Assembly: GCA_001464665.1 (NCBI GenBank)
Contig: LNDP01000025.1
Location: 1-64,000, forward strand
Direction: 5' to 3'
DNA length: 64,000 nucleotides
Origin: Acidobacteria bacterium Ga0074141
GTDB taxonomy: Bacteria; Acidobacteriota; Blastocatellia; Pyrinomonadales; Pyrinomonadaceae
This document shows positions 28,348 through 36,179 of this stretch, piece by piece. The position numbers and the translations under genes are program-made. The stretch's first letter is position 1. Each line of letters starts with the position of its first letter. The notes below the pieces were generated by a model that was given only the letters and a program-made list of their open reading frames with translations, did no database searches and was not told the DNA's origin.

Positions 28348-28440
28348 TCAGGCGGCTTCACCGCTCTATTTGCGGAAAAGTTACACTTTTCCGAAAGTCT
28401 GCCGTAAAAAACGCGGCTCTGCCGCCGTCGGCGGAGCCGC
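28348..28440 (+). repeat. Flanking repeat of tandem unit, truncated copy 3
   Basis: The left part of the unit repeat recurs a third time, again 662 bases on, with stem GGAAAAGT/ACTTTTCC at 28,374-28,392 and loop TAC. The similarity then breaks off in GC-rich palindromes, and no third gene follows. Up to 28,653 I see only further inverted repeats and AT-rich DNA. Confidence 0.75.
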
Positions 28441-28653
28441 AAATGATGTTGCAGCCGCGACGGTGAAGCCGAGCTTCACCGCAAATAGAAAGGCAGAGCC
28501 TGACTGACAAAGCGGTTCGTTCGATCAGATACTTCCAACCTTTCTACCCTTAGCGCGGGTCAACATTCCTGCGAACAATTCTGCAAATTTGTCGTAAAAC
28601 TTCGTCGATGCTTTGCAGTATTTTAGATCACATTAATTTAGGAACAGATAACA

Positions 28654-29142
28654 ATGTCTATTACTCGTTTGAAGAACGTGCCGCTGCTTTCGCAGCCGTC
28701 CACGGGAGTTTGCTGGTTCAAGTCAGCACAGATGGTCTATGCCTGGTCAAAGGCGGCCGGAAAAGGTTCGATGAAGGATCCGATGTCCGTCGCTGACTAC
28801 AAAGAGCGGTATGAGCTCAACCGCGATTGGTGGTCCGGGCAGAACGGCATCCTCGCCACGGCCTTCAATATGAAGACCCATTCGAGCGTCGATATGTCGC
28901 TCGCCGGGCTCAATTCGTTCTTGCCAACTCACGGCCCGCTTTGGACCGGGCTCCGCAAAAACTGGGGCGGCCATAGCCACGGCCACGTCGTCGTCATCTT
29001 CGGCGTCGCGGACACCGGCGTCCTCATCAATGACCCCGAACCGATGCACCGCGGCACCGAGATGTGGCTCACCTGGGACCAGATCAACAAGGCCATCGCC
29101 GGCATCACCGACGCCGATTACCAATTCCTCACCGCCGCCTGA
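28654..29142 (+). CDS. Papain-like cysteine peptidase (C70/AvrRpt2-like)
   Basis: This 162-aa protein has the minimal papain-like layout: catalytic Cys in STGVCWFKSAQMVY (about residue 20), His in HSHGHVVVIFGV (about 110), and Asp in VLINDPEP (about 124). The opening KNVPLLSQPSTGVCW is characteristic of short bacterial papain-like (C70, AvrRpt2-type) domains. There is no signal peptide, so it either acts in the cytoplasm or leaves by a dedicated route. It is followed after 271 bases by a second, unrelated gene in the same direction. Substrate is unknown. Confidence 0.75.
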   Translation: MSITRLKNVPLLSQPSTGVCWFKSAQMVYAWSKAAGKGSMKDPMSVADYKERYELNRDWWSGQNGILATAFNMKTHSSVDMSLAGLNSFLPTHGPLWTGLRKNWGGHSHGHVVVIFGVADTGVLINDPEPMHRGTEMWLTWDQINKAIAGITDADYQFLTAA

Positions 29143-29230
29143 AGGCTGGTTTACCGATCATCAAGCGGCTCCCACCGCGTTTCAACCTCCGCCTGGCGGC
29201 CTTCGATGCGAAGGGAATCCGATATTCCGC

Positions 29231-29284
29231 TTCTGGCTTCCGCCTTCTGACTTCTGACTTCTGGCTTCTGACTTCTGGCTTCTC
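29231..29284 (+). repeat. Short tandem repeat, CTTCTGRCTT-type
   Basis: About six imperfect copies of TTCTGACTTCTGGC lie in the spacer between the peptidase gene and the next gene. No function is evident. Confidence 0.6.
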
Positions 29285-29413
29285 TATTGACAAACCGCCC
29301 ACTTCTGCTTATATTTCTCCCGTTCGGGAACAAAGGCCTCTCACAGCCAACCTGCGAAAGCCCTTCCGCCCGGCACTCTCAAACATCACAAAACTAAAGG
29401 AGTATCACCTGCT

Positions 29414-30136
29414 ATGTCTGAAACCGGACACGCCCGCAACATCGAACGTTTCGTGCAGCTTATCAATTTTGTCGATGGCTACGGGGCCGACTACAACCCC
29501 TCGAACACCGCCATCACGCTCGCGGCCCTCAACGCCGTAAAGACGCAAGCCGACCTCAAGATGGACACCGTCACCGACGAGATGTCCACCTGGAAGATGG
29601 CCGTCAACGATCGCCAGGAGGCCTTCGATGGCATTCGCAAGCTCGCCACCCGCATCATCAACAACTTCGAGGCCTCCGGCGCCCCGCAGAAAGATATCGA
29701 CGACGCCCGCACCTTCAAGCGAAAGCTCGATGGCGCACGCGCCGAAACGCTCGTCGATGACCCCAACACCCCCGAGGACGAAAGCCAGGGCAACTCGGTC
29801 TCGCAACAGAGCTACACCCAGCTCGTCGAACACTTCGACAATATGCTCGCCGTCATCACCATCTCGGGCACCTATAACCCCAACGAGGTCGATCTTCAGC
29901 CGGCCACGCTCTCCGCCTTTTCAGCCGACCTCAAGACGCAGAACGCCAACGTCGCCGCCGCCGCCGTGCCCTTCTCCAACGCCCGCATCGCCCGTAACGA
30001 AACCCTCTATGCCGAAGGCACCGGCCTCGTCGACCTCGCCCTCCTCGTCAAAAAATACGTCAAATCCATCTACGGCACCGACTCCCCCCAATACGCCCAG
30101 ATCTCCGGCCTCGAATTCACCAAATACAAGAATTAA
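29414..30136 (+). CDS. Hypothetical alpha-helical protein
   Basis: The 240-aa product is soluble, has no signal peptide and is predicted to be mostly helical (for example ITLAALNAVKTQADLKMDTV, FDGIRKLATRIINNFEASG). It contains an internal similarity between the two halves, each built of long amphipathic helices. A good AAAGGAG site precedes the ATG at 29,414. It follows the papain-like peptidase; the pairing suggests, but does not prove, a shared role. I do not recognise the family. Confidence 0.65.
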   Translation: MSETGHARNIERFVQLINFVDGYGADYNPSNTAITLAALNAVKTQADLKMDTVTDEMSTWKMAVNDRQEAFDGIRKLATRIINNFEASGAPQKDIDDARTFKRKLDGARAETLVDDPNTPEDESQGNSVSQQSYTQLVEHFDNMLAVITISGTYNPNEVDLQPATLSAFSADLKTQNANVAAAAVPFSNARIARNETLYAEGTGLVDLALLVKKYVKSIYGTDSPQYAQISGLEFTKYKN

Positions 30137-30150
30137 CTGGCTGATCTCGG

Positions 30151-32466
30151 ATGGATCAAACGCTTACTCCCACGCGTTTGATTCACTTTCTGAAACGATT
30201 TACGGTAGATGACAAACTTATGAGTGCCCCATTCATTAAAGAAAATAGATTTCCCTTGTTGTCTCAGACTTGGCGAATCATCGTCTTTTTCACTAACTTG
30301 ATTGTGGTGTGGGCTGTGTTTTGGTTAGCGACTGGTTCGCTCATTCCGACCGGCTCAGGCTCGAGTGTCTGGTTGCTCGCAATGGTCGCGTACTGGTTGC
30401 TTCGCCTAGTGACCGCTCCCTTTTTCTCTCCGCCGAAAGAGTCTATTGGTATTGCGGTCGCGACGCTTCTCCTATTAGCTCCTCTCGATTTCTCATCTTT
30501 GGAATCGGGTCAGTCCTTATTTGTTCATTTTACCCAATGGTCGATGGTCTTTGCAGTTTTCGTCGGGATTCTTGGAATAATCGCGGTTTTTCGGCGAGAC
30601 AAGCCGAACAGTAAGCTCGGTCGTATTTCATTCGAACTTGCAAAGCCGTTGGGTCGAGGAGAGATTTTGTTTACGTTGCCAATCATTATTAGTGTCTTGG
30701 GGTTTTTCCCAAACTCTTTAGGATGGGGCGCGGTGATTCTTGGGCTTTGGACAGCAGAGGTTGCAGCTCATCCGGTTGAGCTATTCGCACGTCTTGGCGT
30801 TTACGTTTTTCGTGAAAGGACTACACCGCCGCCGCCGAGGATCGCGGGATCGCTTATTCGGGTTGATGCTCCGAACATTGTCCGAATATCACTTCAACAA
30901 GATGCCAATTGGAATCGCAAGGCAATTCACCTTGTTCATTTGCCAAATGGCGAAAAGAAATATGTTGTCCCGTTGTTCGTACAAGTTCAGGACCGTGAAA
31001 TTGTTGGTACTGGACTTTGTTGTTCAACAGACGACCCAATCTCACTCGAACTGGGAGTCGGAAACGTATGTCCTGTTGAGCAAGATGGAATACACGCAAA
31101 ACTTTCAACTTCGTTGATCGGAGAGCCTAATACTAAAGAAGTAATTGGAATCGTCGTTGAGGGCTCGACGATTGGAAACATCAAGTTTCAGGTTCTACCT
31201 GAGTCGAACCTGGAAGAAGGGATGGTTGTGTTCGCCAATATTCGCGGAAAGCGAGTTTATTATCAGATTCTGGACGCGAACACAAAGGAAGAAGAGTTCA
31301 GCTCAAATCCATTGGGGACTCAAATCGCATCGGCGGCCCAAATCGGCCACATACAAGATGGCAAAGGCTTTGTCAGTTTCTCTTGGTTGCCAGAAATGAA
31401 TCAGCCTTTATTTCTCGTTACGGACGTTAATTCCGAACAAGAGTTATCCCCGTCCGAGTTCTTTATCGGGAACGTTCCGTCTACCCCTTTTTCAGTGGCC
31501 GCTACCATAGATGACATTATCGAATACCATACGGCCGTGTTAGGAATGACCGGGAAAGGAAAAACAGAATTCGCTTTGGAAATCGTTCGGCAAGCTCATG
31601 CCAATGACACAAAAGTTCTCTGTGTTGACTTCACAGGAGAATACAAAGCTCGACTTAGTGAAAACAATCCGATGCCCATTGGCCTCGATGTTTCAGAAGG
31701 AACTGATTTTGCGAAGAAGCTTTTCGATGTGGAAACTGGAAAATTTGGAGCGCCGGATGAAAAGAGGGCCTTACAGACTTTCCTTGATGCGATTTCTCCG
31801 AAAATCGATGAGCAAGTCGAAGACTTTTTAACGAGTAGTGAACACTCTTTAGCAATTCTTGAACTCGCAGAAATTTTCAACACCAAAGCCACGATCCGAA
31901 CAACGGAACTCTATTTGTCGGCAATCATGTCATGGGCAAAACAGTATCGAAAATCGAAACGGATCTTAATAGTTCTTGAGGAAGCTCATACGATAATTCC
32001 GGAAACAGGCGGATCCGGAATGGACTTTGATACGAAATGGGTGGTCGACCGCATTGGTCAGATTGCGTTACAAGGTCGAAAATACGGCGTCGGGCTCCTC
32101 ATTGTCTCGCAACGGACCGCTCTTGTTAGCAAGACAATATTATCGCAATGCAATACGTACTTCACTCATGGACTCGTTGACCGGACTAGCCTAGAGTACC
32201 TTTCTAACATCTATAGCCAAGATCATGTTAAGGCAATACCAAATTTGAAATTTCTTGAGTGTATTGCCTTTGGAAAGGGCGTAAGAAGCGAACGTCCAAT
32301 AATAATCAAGAGAAACTACGACGAAAGTATCGTAACCGCAAGTCGAGCATTAGATTTTGTTCCCGAAGCGGAAGTCGAGGCGAATCAACCTGAGAATGAA
32401 TCAACTATTGAACCAATAACCGAAATTAAAGAAACGCCAGAAGACGATGACGACATTCCGTTTTGA
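30151..32466 (+). CDS. Membrane-anchored HerA/FtsK-like ATPase
   Basis: The 771-aa protein opens with about five transmembrane helices (residues 45-215). A beta-rich HAS-barrel-like region comes next (about 240-440), then a RecA-type ATPase domain with Walker A GMTGKGKTEF (near 465) and Walker B RILIVLEEAHTIIP (near 604). A sensor/arginine-finger segment (VSQRTALVSK) follows, and the protein ends in a highly acidic tail. HerA proteins form hexamers that move DNA; membrane-anchored versions are little studied. The gene is clearly more AT-rich than its neighbours, which suggests horizontal transfer. An alternative start is the ATG at 30,220. No nuclease or SIR2 partner is adjacent. Confidence 0.75.
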   Translation: MDQTLTPTRLIHFLKRFTVDDKLMSAPFIKENRFPLLSQTWRIIVFFTNLIVVWAVFWLATGSLIPTGSGSSVWLLAMVAYWLLRLVTAPFFSPPKESIGIAVATLLLLAPLDFSSLESGQSLFVHFTQWSMVFAVFVGILGIIAVFRRDKPNSKLGRISFELAKPLGRGEILFTLPIIISVLGFFPNSLGWGAVILGLWTAEVAAHPVELFARLGVYVFRERTTPPPPRIAGSLIRVDAPNIVRISLQQDANWNRKAIHLVHLPNGEKKYVVPLFVQVQDREIVGTGLCCSTDDPISLELGVGNVCPVEQDGIHAKLSTSLIGEPNTKEVIGIVVEGSTIGNIKFQVLPESNLEEGMVVFANIRGKRVYYQILDANTKEEEFSSNPLGTQIASAAQIGHIQDGKGFVSFSWLPEMNQPLFLVTDVNSEQELSPSEFFIGNVPSTPFSVAATIDDIIEYHTAVLGMTGKGKTEFALEIVRQAHANDTKVLCVDFTGEYKARLSENNPMPIGLDVSEGTDFAKKLFDVETGKFGAPDEKRALQTFLDAISPKIDEQVEDFLTSSEHSLAILELAEIFNTKATIRTTELYLSAIMSWAKQYRKSKRILIVLEEAHTIIPETGGSGMDFDTKWVVDRIGQIALQGRKYGVGLLIVSQRTALVSKTILSQCNTYFTHGLVDRTSLEYLSNIYSQDHVKAIPNLKFLECIAFGKGVRSERPIIIKRNYDESIVTASRALDFVPEAEVEANQPENESTIEPITEIKETPEDDDDIPF

Positions 32467-32649
32467 ATCACGGTCATCAGAAACAAGCGTAATTGCGGTC
32501 GCAAGTGCGAATTCGATAATTTCGTTCGATGCCTTATTTTTAACCATTATACGGACGCGTCAAGTGCGTCCGTACTTCTTGTATTTCTATCGGCGTGACG
32601 CCCTCATTCGGCTGCATTAACCCTCAAAAAGGCTATAAACTTACACACG

Positions 32650-32814
32650 TGGGACATATTTTTGCATGTTTGGGGTATAAATGTGCACCCGTGGGGTATG
32701 TTTTCGCATCTGTAAGATATATTCTTGTATTATTGGGGTATATTATTGCATGTTAGGGCTATAATATTGCATGCAAGGGCTATATAATTGCGGGAAGGCC
32801 GTTTAATATTGCGA
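32650..32814 (+). repeat. Ladder of degenerate 19-23-bp repeats upstream of an XRE gene
   Basis: About eight imperfect units of the type GGGGTATAnnnTTGCATGnnn run from 32,650 to the start of the regulator gene. The clearest ones are the last four (GGGGTATATTATTGCATG, GGGCTATAATATTGCATG, GGGCTATATAATTGCGG and a final shorter one). Spacing of about two helical turns suits cooperative binding by one protein. Confidence 0.65.
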
Positions 32815-32821
32815 GGTGGGT

Positions 32822-33175
32822 ATGCTTAGGCTTGATTTGAGGCATGTTTTTGGGGTTCGGGGGTATCGGAATCCGGTGAAGGAGCTTCGCAAGCTGGGCA
32901 TCAGCCCTACCGTTGCGAAGAATCTCGTCAATGGCAAGACCGTGTCGATCAGTAATCGGCATATGGAGCTGATCTGTGAGCGGTTGAATTGTACTCCGAA
33001 CGATCTTTATGCCTGGAGCCCGGAGAAGGGCGGCGGGGATGCGGAGGGGCACCCGCTCAGCGGGCTTCGTCGCGACCCGGCCGACGCCTCGCTCGCCGAT
33101 ACGCTCAACGCCATCCCACTCGACAAACTAAAAGAGGCCCGCCAACTCCTCGCAGGCCTCAAAAATAGCGATTAG
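32822..33175 (+). CDS. XRE-family DNA-binding regulator
   Basis: The 117-aa protein has a helix-turn-helix in the first 65 residues (ISPTVAKNLVNGKTVSISNR and HMELICERLNCTPNDLYAW), typical of short Cro/C1-type regulators, then a linker and a C-terminal helix (LDKLKEARQLLAGL). The ATG at 32,822 is preferred to a GTG two codons upstream because GAGGTGGG sits just in front of it. The repeat ladder directly upstream is the likely operator, so autoregulation is probable. It converges with the c-di-GMP gene. Confidence 0.8.
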   Translation: MLRLDLRHVFGVRGYRNPVKELRKLGISPTVAKNLVNGKTVSISNRHMELICERLNCTPNDLYAWSPEKGGGDAEGHPLSGLRRDPADASLADTLNAIPLDKLKEARQLLAGLKNSD

Positions 33176-33189
33176 ACCCCAAAAAGAGG

Positions 33190-35844
33190 TTATTCGAGGG
33201 CGTTCTGCGAAAGAAACTCTTCCATTGCCTCGCGCGGGAGCGGGCGGGCGAAGTGGAAGCCCTGGCCGGATTCGCAGCCGAGACCTTTTAGTTCGGTGAT
33301 CTGGTGGCCGTGTTCGATGCCTTCGGCGATGGTGCGTAGGTTGAGTGAATCGCCCATCATTATTATGGCCTTGGCGACCGCGTTGCCCTCGGAGCCGACG
33401 CCGAGCTTGTCGATAAACGACTTGTCGATCTTCAGGATATCGACCGGAAACCGCTGCAGATAGCTGAGCGAGGAATAGCCGGTGCCGAAGTCGTCGATCG
33501 CCAGTCGAACGCCGAGTCCTTTGAGCTGCTGGAGCTTTTCGATGGTCGTCTCGGCGTCTTCCATCATAAAGCTCTCGGTTATCTCGAGGATGAGCGAAGC
33601 CGGCCTGAGGCCGCTCTCGCGAAGCGCACGGCTGACCGTATTGAACAGGTCTCGCTGGTGAAACTGCCTGAGCGAGATGTTGACCGTTACCGATAGATCG
33701 GCCATCGGCGGAAACTCCATCCGCCATTTCTGTATCTGTTTGCACGCCTCGACGATCACCCATTCACCGAGCGGAACGATCAGCCCGGTTTCTTCGGCAA
33801 GCGGGATGAACTTCATCGGCGGCACAAGCCCGAGCCGCGGATGCTGCCAGCGGACGAGAGCTTCCATTCCGGTTACCCGCGAGGAATCGAGGTCGAAGAT
33901 CGGCTGGTAGTGGATGATGAACTCGTCTTCCTCTAACCCGCGGCGAAGGTCGGCCTCAAGCTCTACGCGCTCGACGAGCGCTTCGTGCATTTTCGGTTCG
34001 AAGATCACATAGCGAGCTTTGCCTTCGCTCTTGGCGAGGTACATCGCGAGGTCGGCATTGCGAAGCATCGCCTCGGCGTTCATCCTTTCATCAAAGGTAG
34101 TCGCGATTCCGATGCTCGTCCCGACATAGATCTCCTTGCCGCCGATGTCGAAGGGCTGCTTGAATACCTCAAGGATCCGGTCGGCGATCATCACCGCCTC
34201 ATCGGTCCGGTGAACGGAATCGATCAGTACGGCAAACTCATCGCCGCCGAGCCTGGCGACCGTATCGGTCGAACGAAGGCAATCCTGTAGTCGTTCGGCA
34301 ACCGCGACCAGCAAGCGGTCGCCCGCCGCGTGGCCCATCGTGTCGTTGATGGACTTGAAGTTGTCGAGGTCAAGAAAAAGCACCGCAAGCGAAAGTGAAT
34401 TGCGCGAGAGGCGCTTTAGCGAGTGGTCAACGCGGTCGCGGAAGAGCGCCCGGTTGGCGATCTTGGTCAGCGGATCGTGGAGCGCCTGATGCGTCAACTG
34501 ATCTTCGAGCAGCTTGCGGTCGGTGACGTCCATCATCGAGCCCAGCATTCGCTTCGGTTGATTCTGCCCGTCATAAACAACATACCCGCGGTCGATCACA
34601 TAAGCATAGCTGCCATCCCGGCGGCGGAAGCGATATTCGCTCGACCAATTGGTCTTCCCGTCGCCGATGTGGCGGTGAATGTCATCTGTAACGCGAGCCT
34701 CATCTTCGGGGTGAAGACGCTCTTGCCAGGTTTTGATATCGCCGCCGACCTCTTCCGGCGGATAGCCGAAGAGCTTGCCAAAGCCCTCGTTCCACCAGAT
34801 GGAGTCGGTCTCAAGATTCCAGTCCCAAACGGCGTCGCTCGTTGCCCGCGTCACGAGCTGAAAGCGCTCGTTGCTTTGCCTTAGAGCCTCTTCATTTCGC
34901 TTGCGTTCAATTGCGATCGCTATCTGATCGGCAACTGACGTGAGCAGTTCGACATCACGCTCACTGTAAGTATCCGAGTTTTCGTAGTCCTGGACGACGA
35001 GTACTCCGATCGGCCCCGAAGGCGTCGTAAGTGGAACGCCAAGCCATATCGGCGAATCGGTCCCGACCGATTCGACCTCGCCGGCCTCGATCAAGTTTGT
35101 CACGTCAACGGACGTCAGCAACATCGACTCGCCTTTGCGGAAGACGTATGCCGAAAGGCTCCGCCCGATCTTGAGCGGTGCCGGCATCGGGTCATATTTA
35201 TCGACCCAGAACTGCATCGTCAGCATGTCTGTCTCGGGGTCAATGAGCGCTACGAAGAAGTTCTCTGCGTAAACGATGCGCTTGATCGAGGAGTGTACGA
35301 GCTTTAGAAATTCTTCAAGGTTCGCGGTCGTTGTGACGCCGTGGATGATGCGCGAGATGGCGTGCGACTCGGCCTCGAGCCGCTTTCGCTTCGCGATGTC
35401 GCGGGCGACGCAAACGATGCGGTCGGTGCCCGTTTGCGGGTCAAACACGCGTGCCGCCGAGAGCGAGACCGCGAAACGCGTGCCGTCCTTGCGGACGCAA
35501 TTCGTCTCGAGCCGCTCGGCCAGAATGTCGCGGCTCAGGGCCCGGTCGAAGATCTTTGCGAAATACTTTCTTCCGCCGGAGAGAATGCTGACAGGGCTGC
35601 CGACGAGTTCGCCCTCGGAGTATCCGGTTTGCGAAAGCGTAGCCGTATTGACGCGCTCGATGGTGCCGTCGCGGTTGAGTACGAGTATTGCGTCGCGTAT
35701 GGAATTGAAAATGCTGTCGCCGATCGTCTCCGATTGGGTAACGCTGACGTTCAGCACTGAAGGTGAGGTGGACGCGATGACCGCTGGCTCAGCCGCGACG
35801 ATGTTTTCGGACACAGGACCAGTGCCGCTATTCTGAAGATCCAT
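33190..35844 (-). CDS. PAS-GAF-PAS-GGDEF-EAL cyclic-di-GMP enzyme
   Basis: The 884-aa sensor protein has a PAS domain (about 40-158), a GAF domain (about 165-320), a second PAS (about 330-450), a GGDEF domain (about 455-620) and an EAL domain (about 630-880). Both output domains look active. The cyclase has RLGGDEFAVL with an RSTD inhibitory site five residues before GGDEF. The phosphodiesterase keeps EALVRWQ, LEITESFM, DDFGTGYSS, the lysine in ILKIDKSFI and EGIEH. It should make and degrade c-di-GMP in the cytoplasm in response to small-molecule or redox signals. The start is the ATG at 35,844; the longer frame through intergenic DNA is rejected. Confidence 0.93.
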   Translation of the reverse strand: MDLQNSGTGPVSENIVAAEPAVIASTSPSVLNVSVTQSETIGDSIFNSIRDAILVLNRDGTIERVNTATLSQTGYSEGELVGSPVSILSGGRKYFAKIFDRALSRDILAERLETNCVRKDGTRFAVSLSAARVFDPQTGTDRIVCVARDIAKRKRLEAESHAISRIIHGVTTTANLEEFLKLVHSSIKRIVYAENFFVALIDPETDMLTMQFWVDKYDPMPAPLKIGRSLSAYVFRKGESMLLTSVDVTNLIEAGEVESVGTDSPIWLGVPLTTPSGPIGVLVVQDYENSDTYSERDVELLTSVADQIAIAIERKRNEEALRQSNERFQLVTRATSDAVWDWNLETDSIWWNEGFGKLFGYPPEEVGGDIKTWQERLHPEDEARVTDDIHRHIGDGKTNWSSEYRFRRRDGSYAYVIDRGYVVYDGQNQPKRMLGSMMDVTDRKLLEDQLTHQALHDPLTKIANRALFRDRVDHSLKRLSRNSLSLAVLFLDLDNFKSINDTMGHAAGDRLLVAVAERLQDCLRSTDTVARLGGDEFAVLIDSVHRTDEAVMIADRILEVFKQPFDIGGKEIYVGTSIGIATTFDERMNAEAMLRNADLAMYLAKSEGKARYVIFEPKMHEALVERVELEADLRRGLEEDEFIIHYQPIFDLDSSRVTGMEALVRWQHPRLGLVPPMKFIPLAEETGLIVPLGEWVIVEACKQIQKWRMEFPPMADLSVTVNISLRQFHQRDLFNTVSRALRESGLRPASLILEITESFMMEDAETTIEKLQQLKGLGVRLAIDDFGTGYSSLSYLQRFPVDILKIDKSFIDKLGVGSEGNAVAKAIIMMGDSLNLRTIAEGIEHGHQITELKGLGCESGQGFHFARPLPREAMEEFLSQNALE

Positions 35845-36078
35845 TTTAAAAAGGGGACTGTTTCCTTTGCTTTGAGATCGGTAGAACAGGGAGTAAGCCG
35901 TATTGCAAAAGCCTTGAAAACGACGGCCGGTTTGCGGGAACAATGGTCGACGCGGCAACGCGCCACTCTTAATGATGGAACATCGGCCTCTCCGGTGTCA
36001 ATGTTTTTGTTTTCGGAAGAAAGTACGGACTATGGACAGAAGCCGATGGAACTCTCAGCGATCTCTGCGAAAAGCTCA

Positions 36079-36118
36079 GCGGACTCTGAGTTGAAAGATC
36101 ATTGAACGCAGAGTCCGC
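36079..36118 (-). terminator. Terminator-like hairpin, family copy 2
   Basis: GCGGACTCTG pairs with CAGAGTCCGC through a longer imperfect stem. It lies about 60 bases past the stop of the amidohydrolase gene and belongs to the same hairpin family as 24,571 and 41,779. The rest of 35,845-36,179 shows no gene. Confidence 0.55.
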
Positions 36119-36179
36119 CGAGTACGAGAAAGGTGAGCCTTACTACTAGATTGAAACTGAAGCTGCCATTTCGTTCGAG

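Noticed and set aside
27024-28440. Integron-like gene cassettes
   Set aside because: The repeats between the two membrane genes have palindromes and exact spacing, but I see no attC core sites or integron integrase. Tandem duplication explains the spacing.
30151-32466. HerA-based phage defence system
   Set aside because: No SIR2, DUF4297 or nuclease gene is adjacent, so calling it a defence operon is not supported; kept only as a finding.
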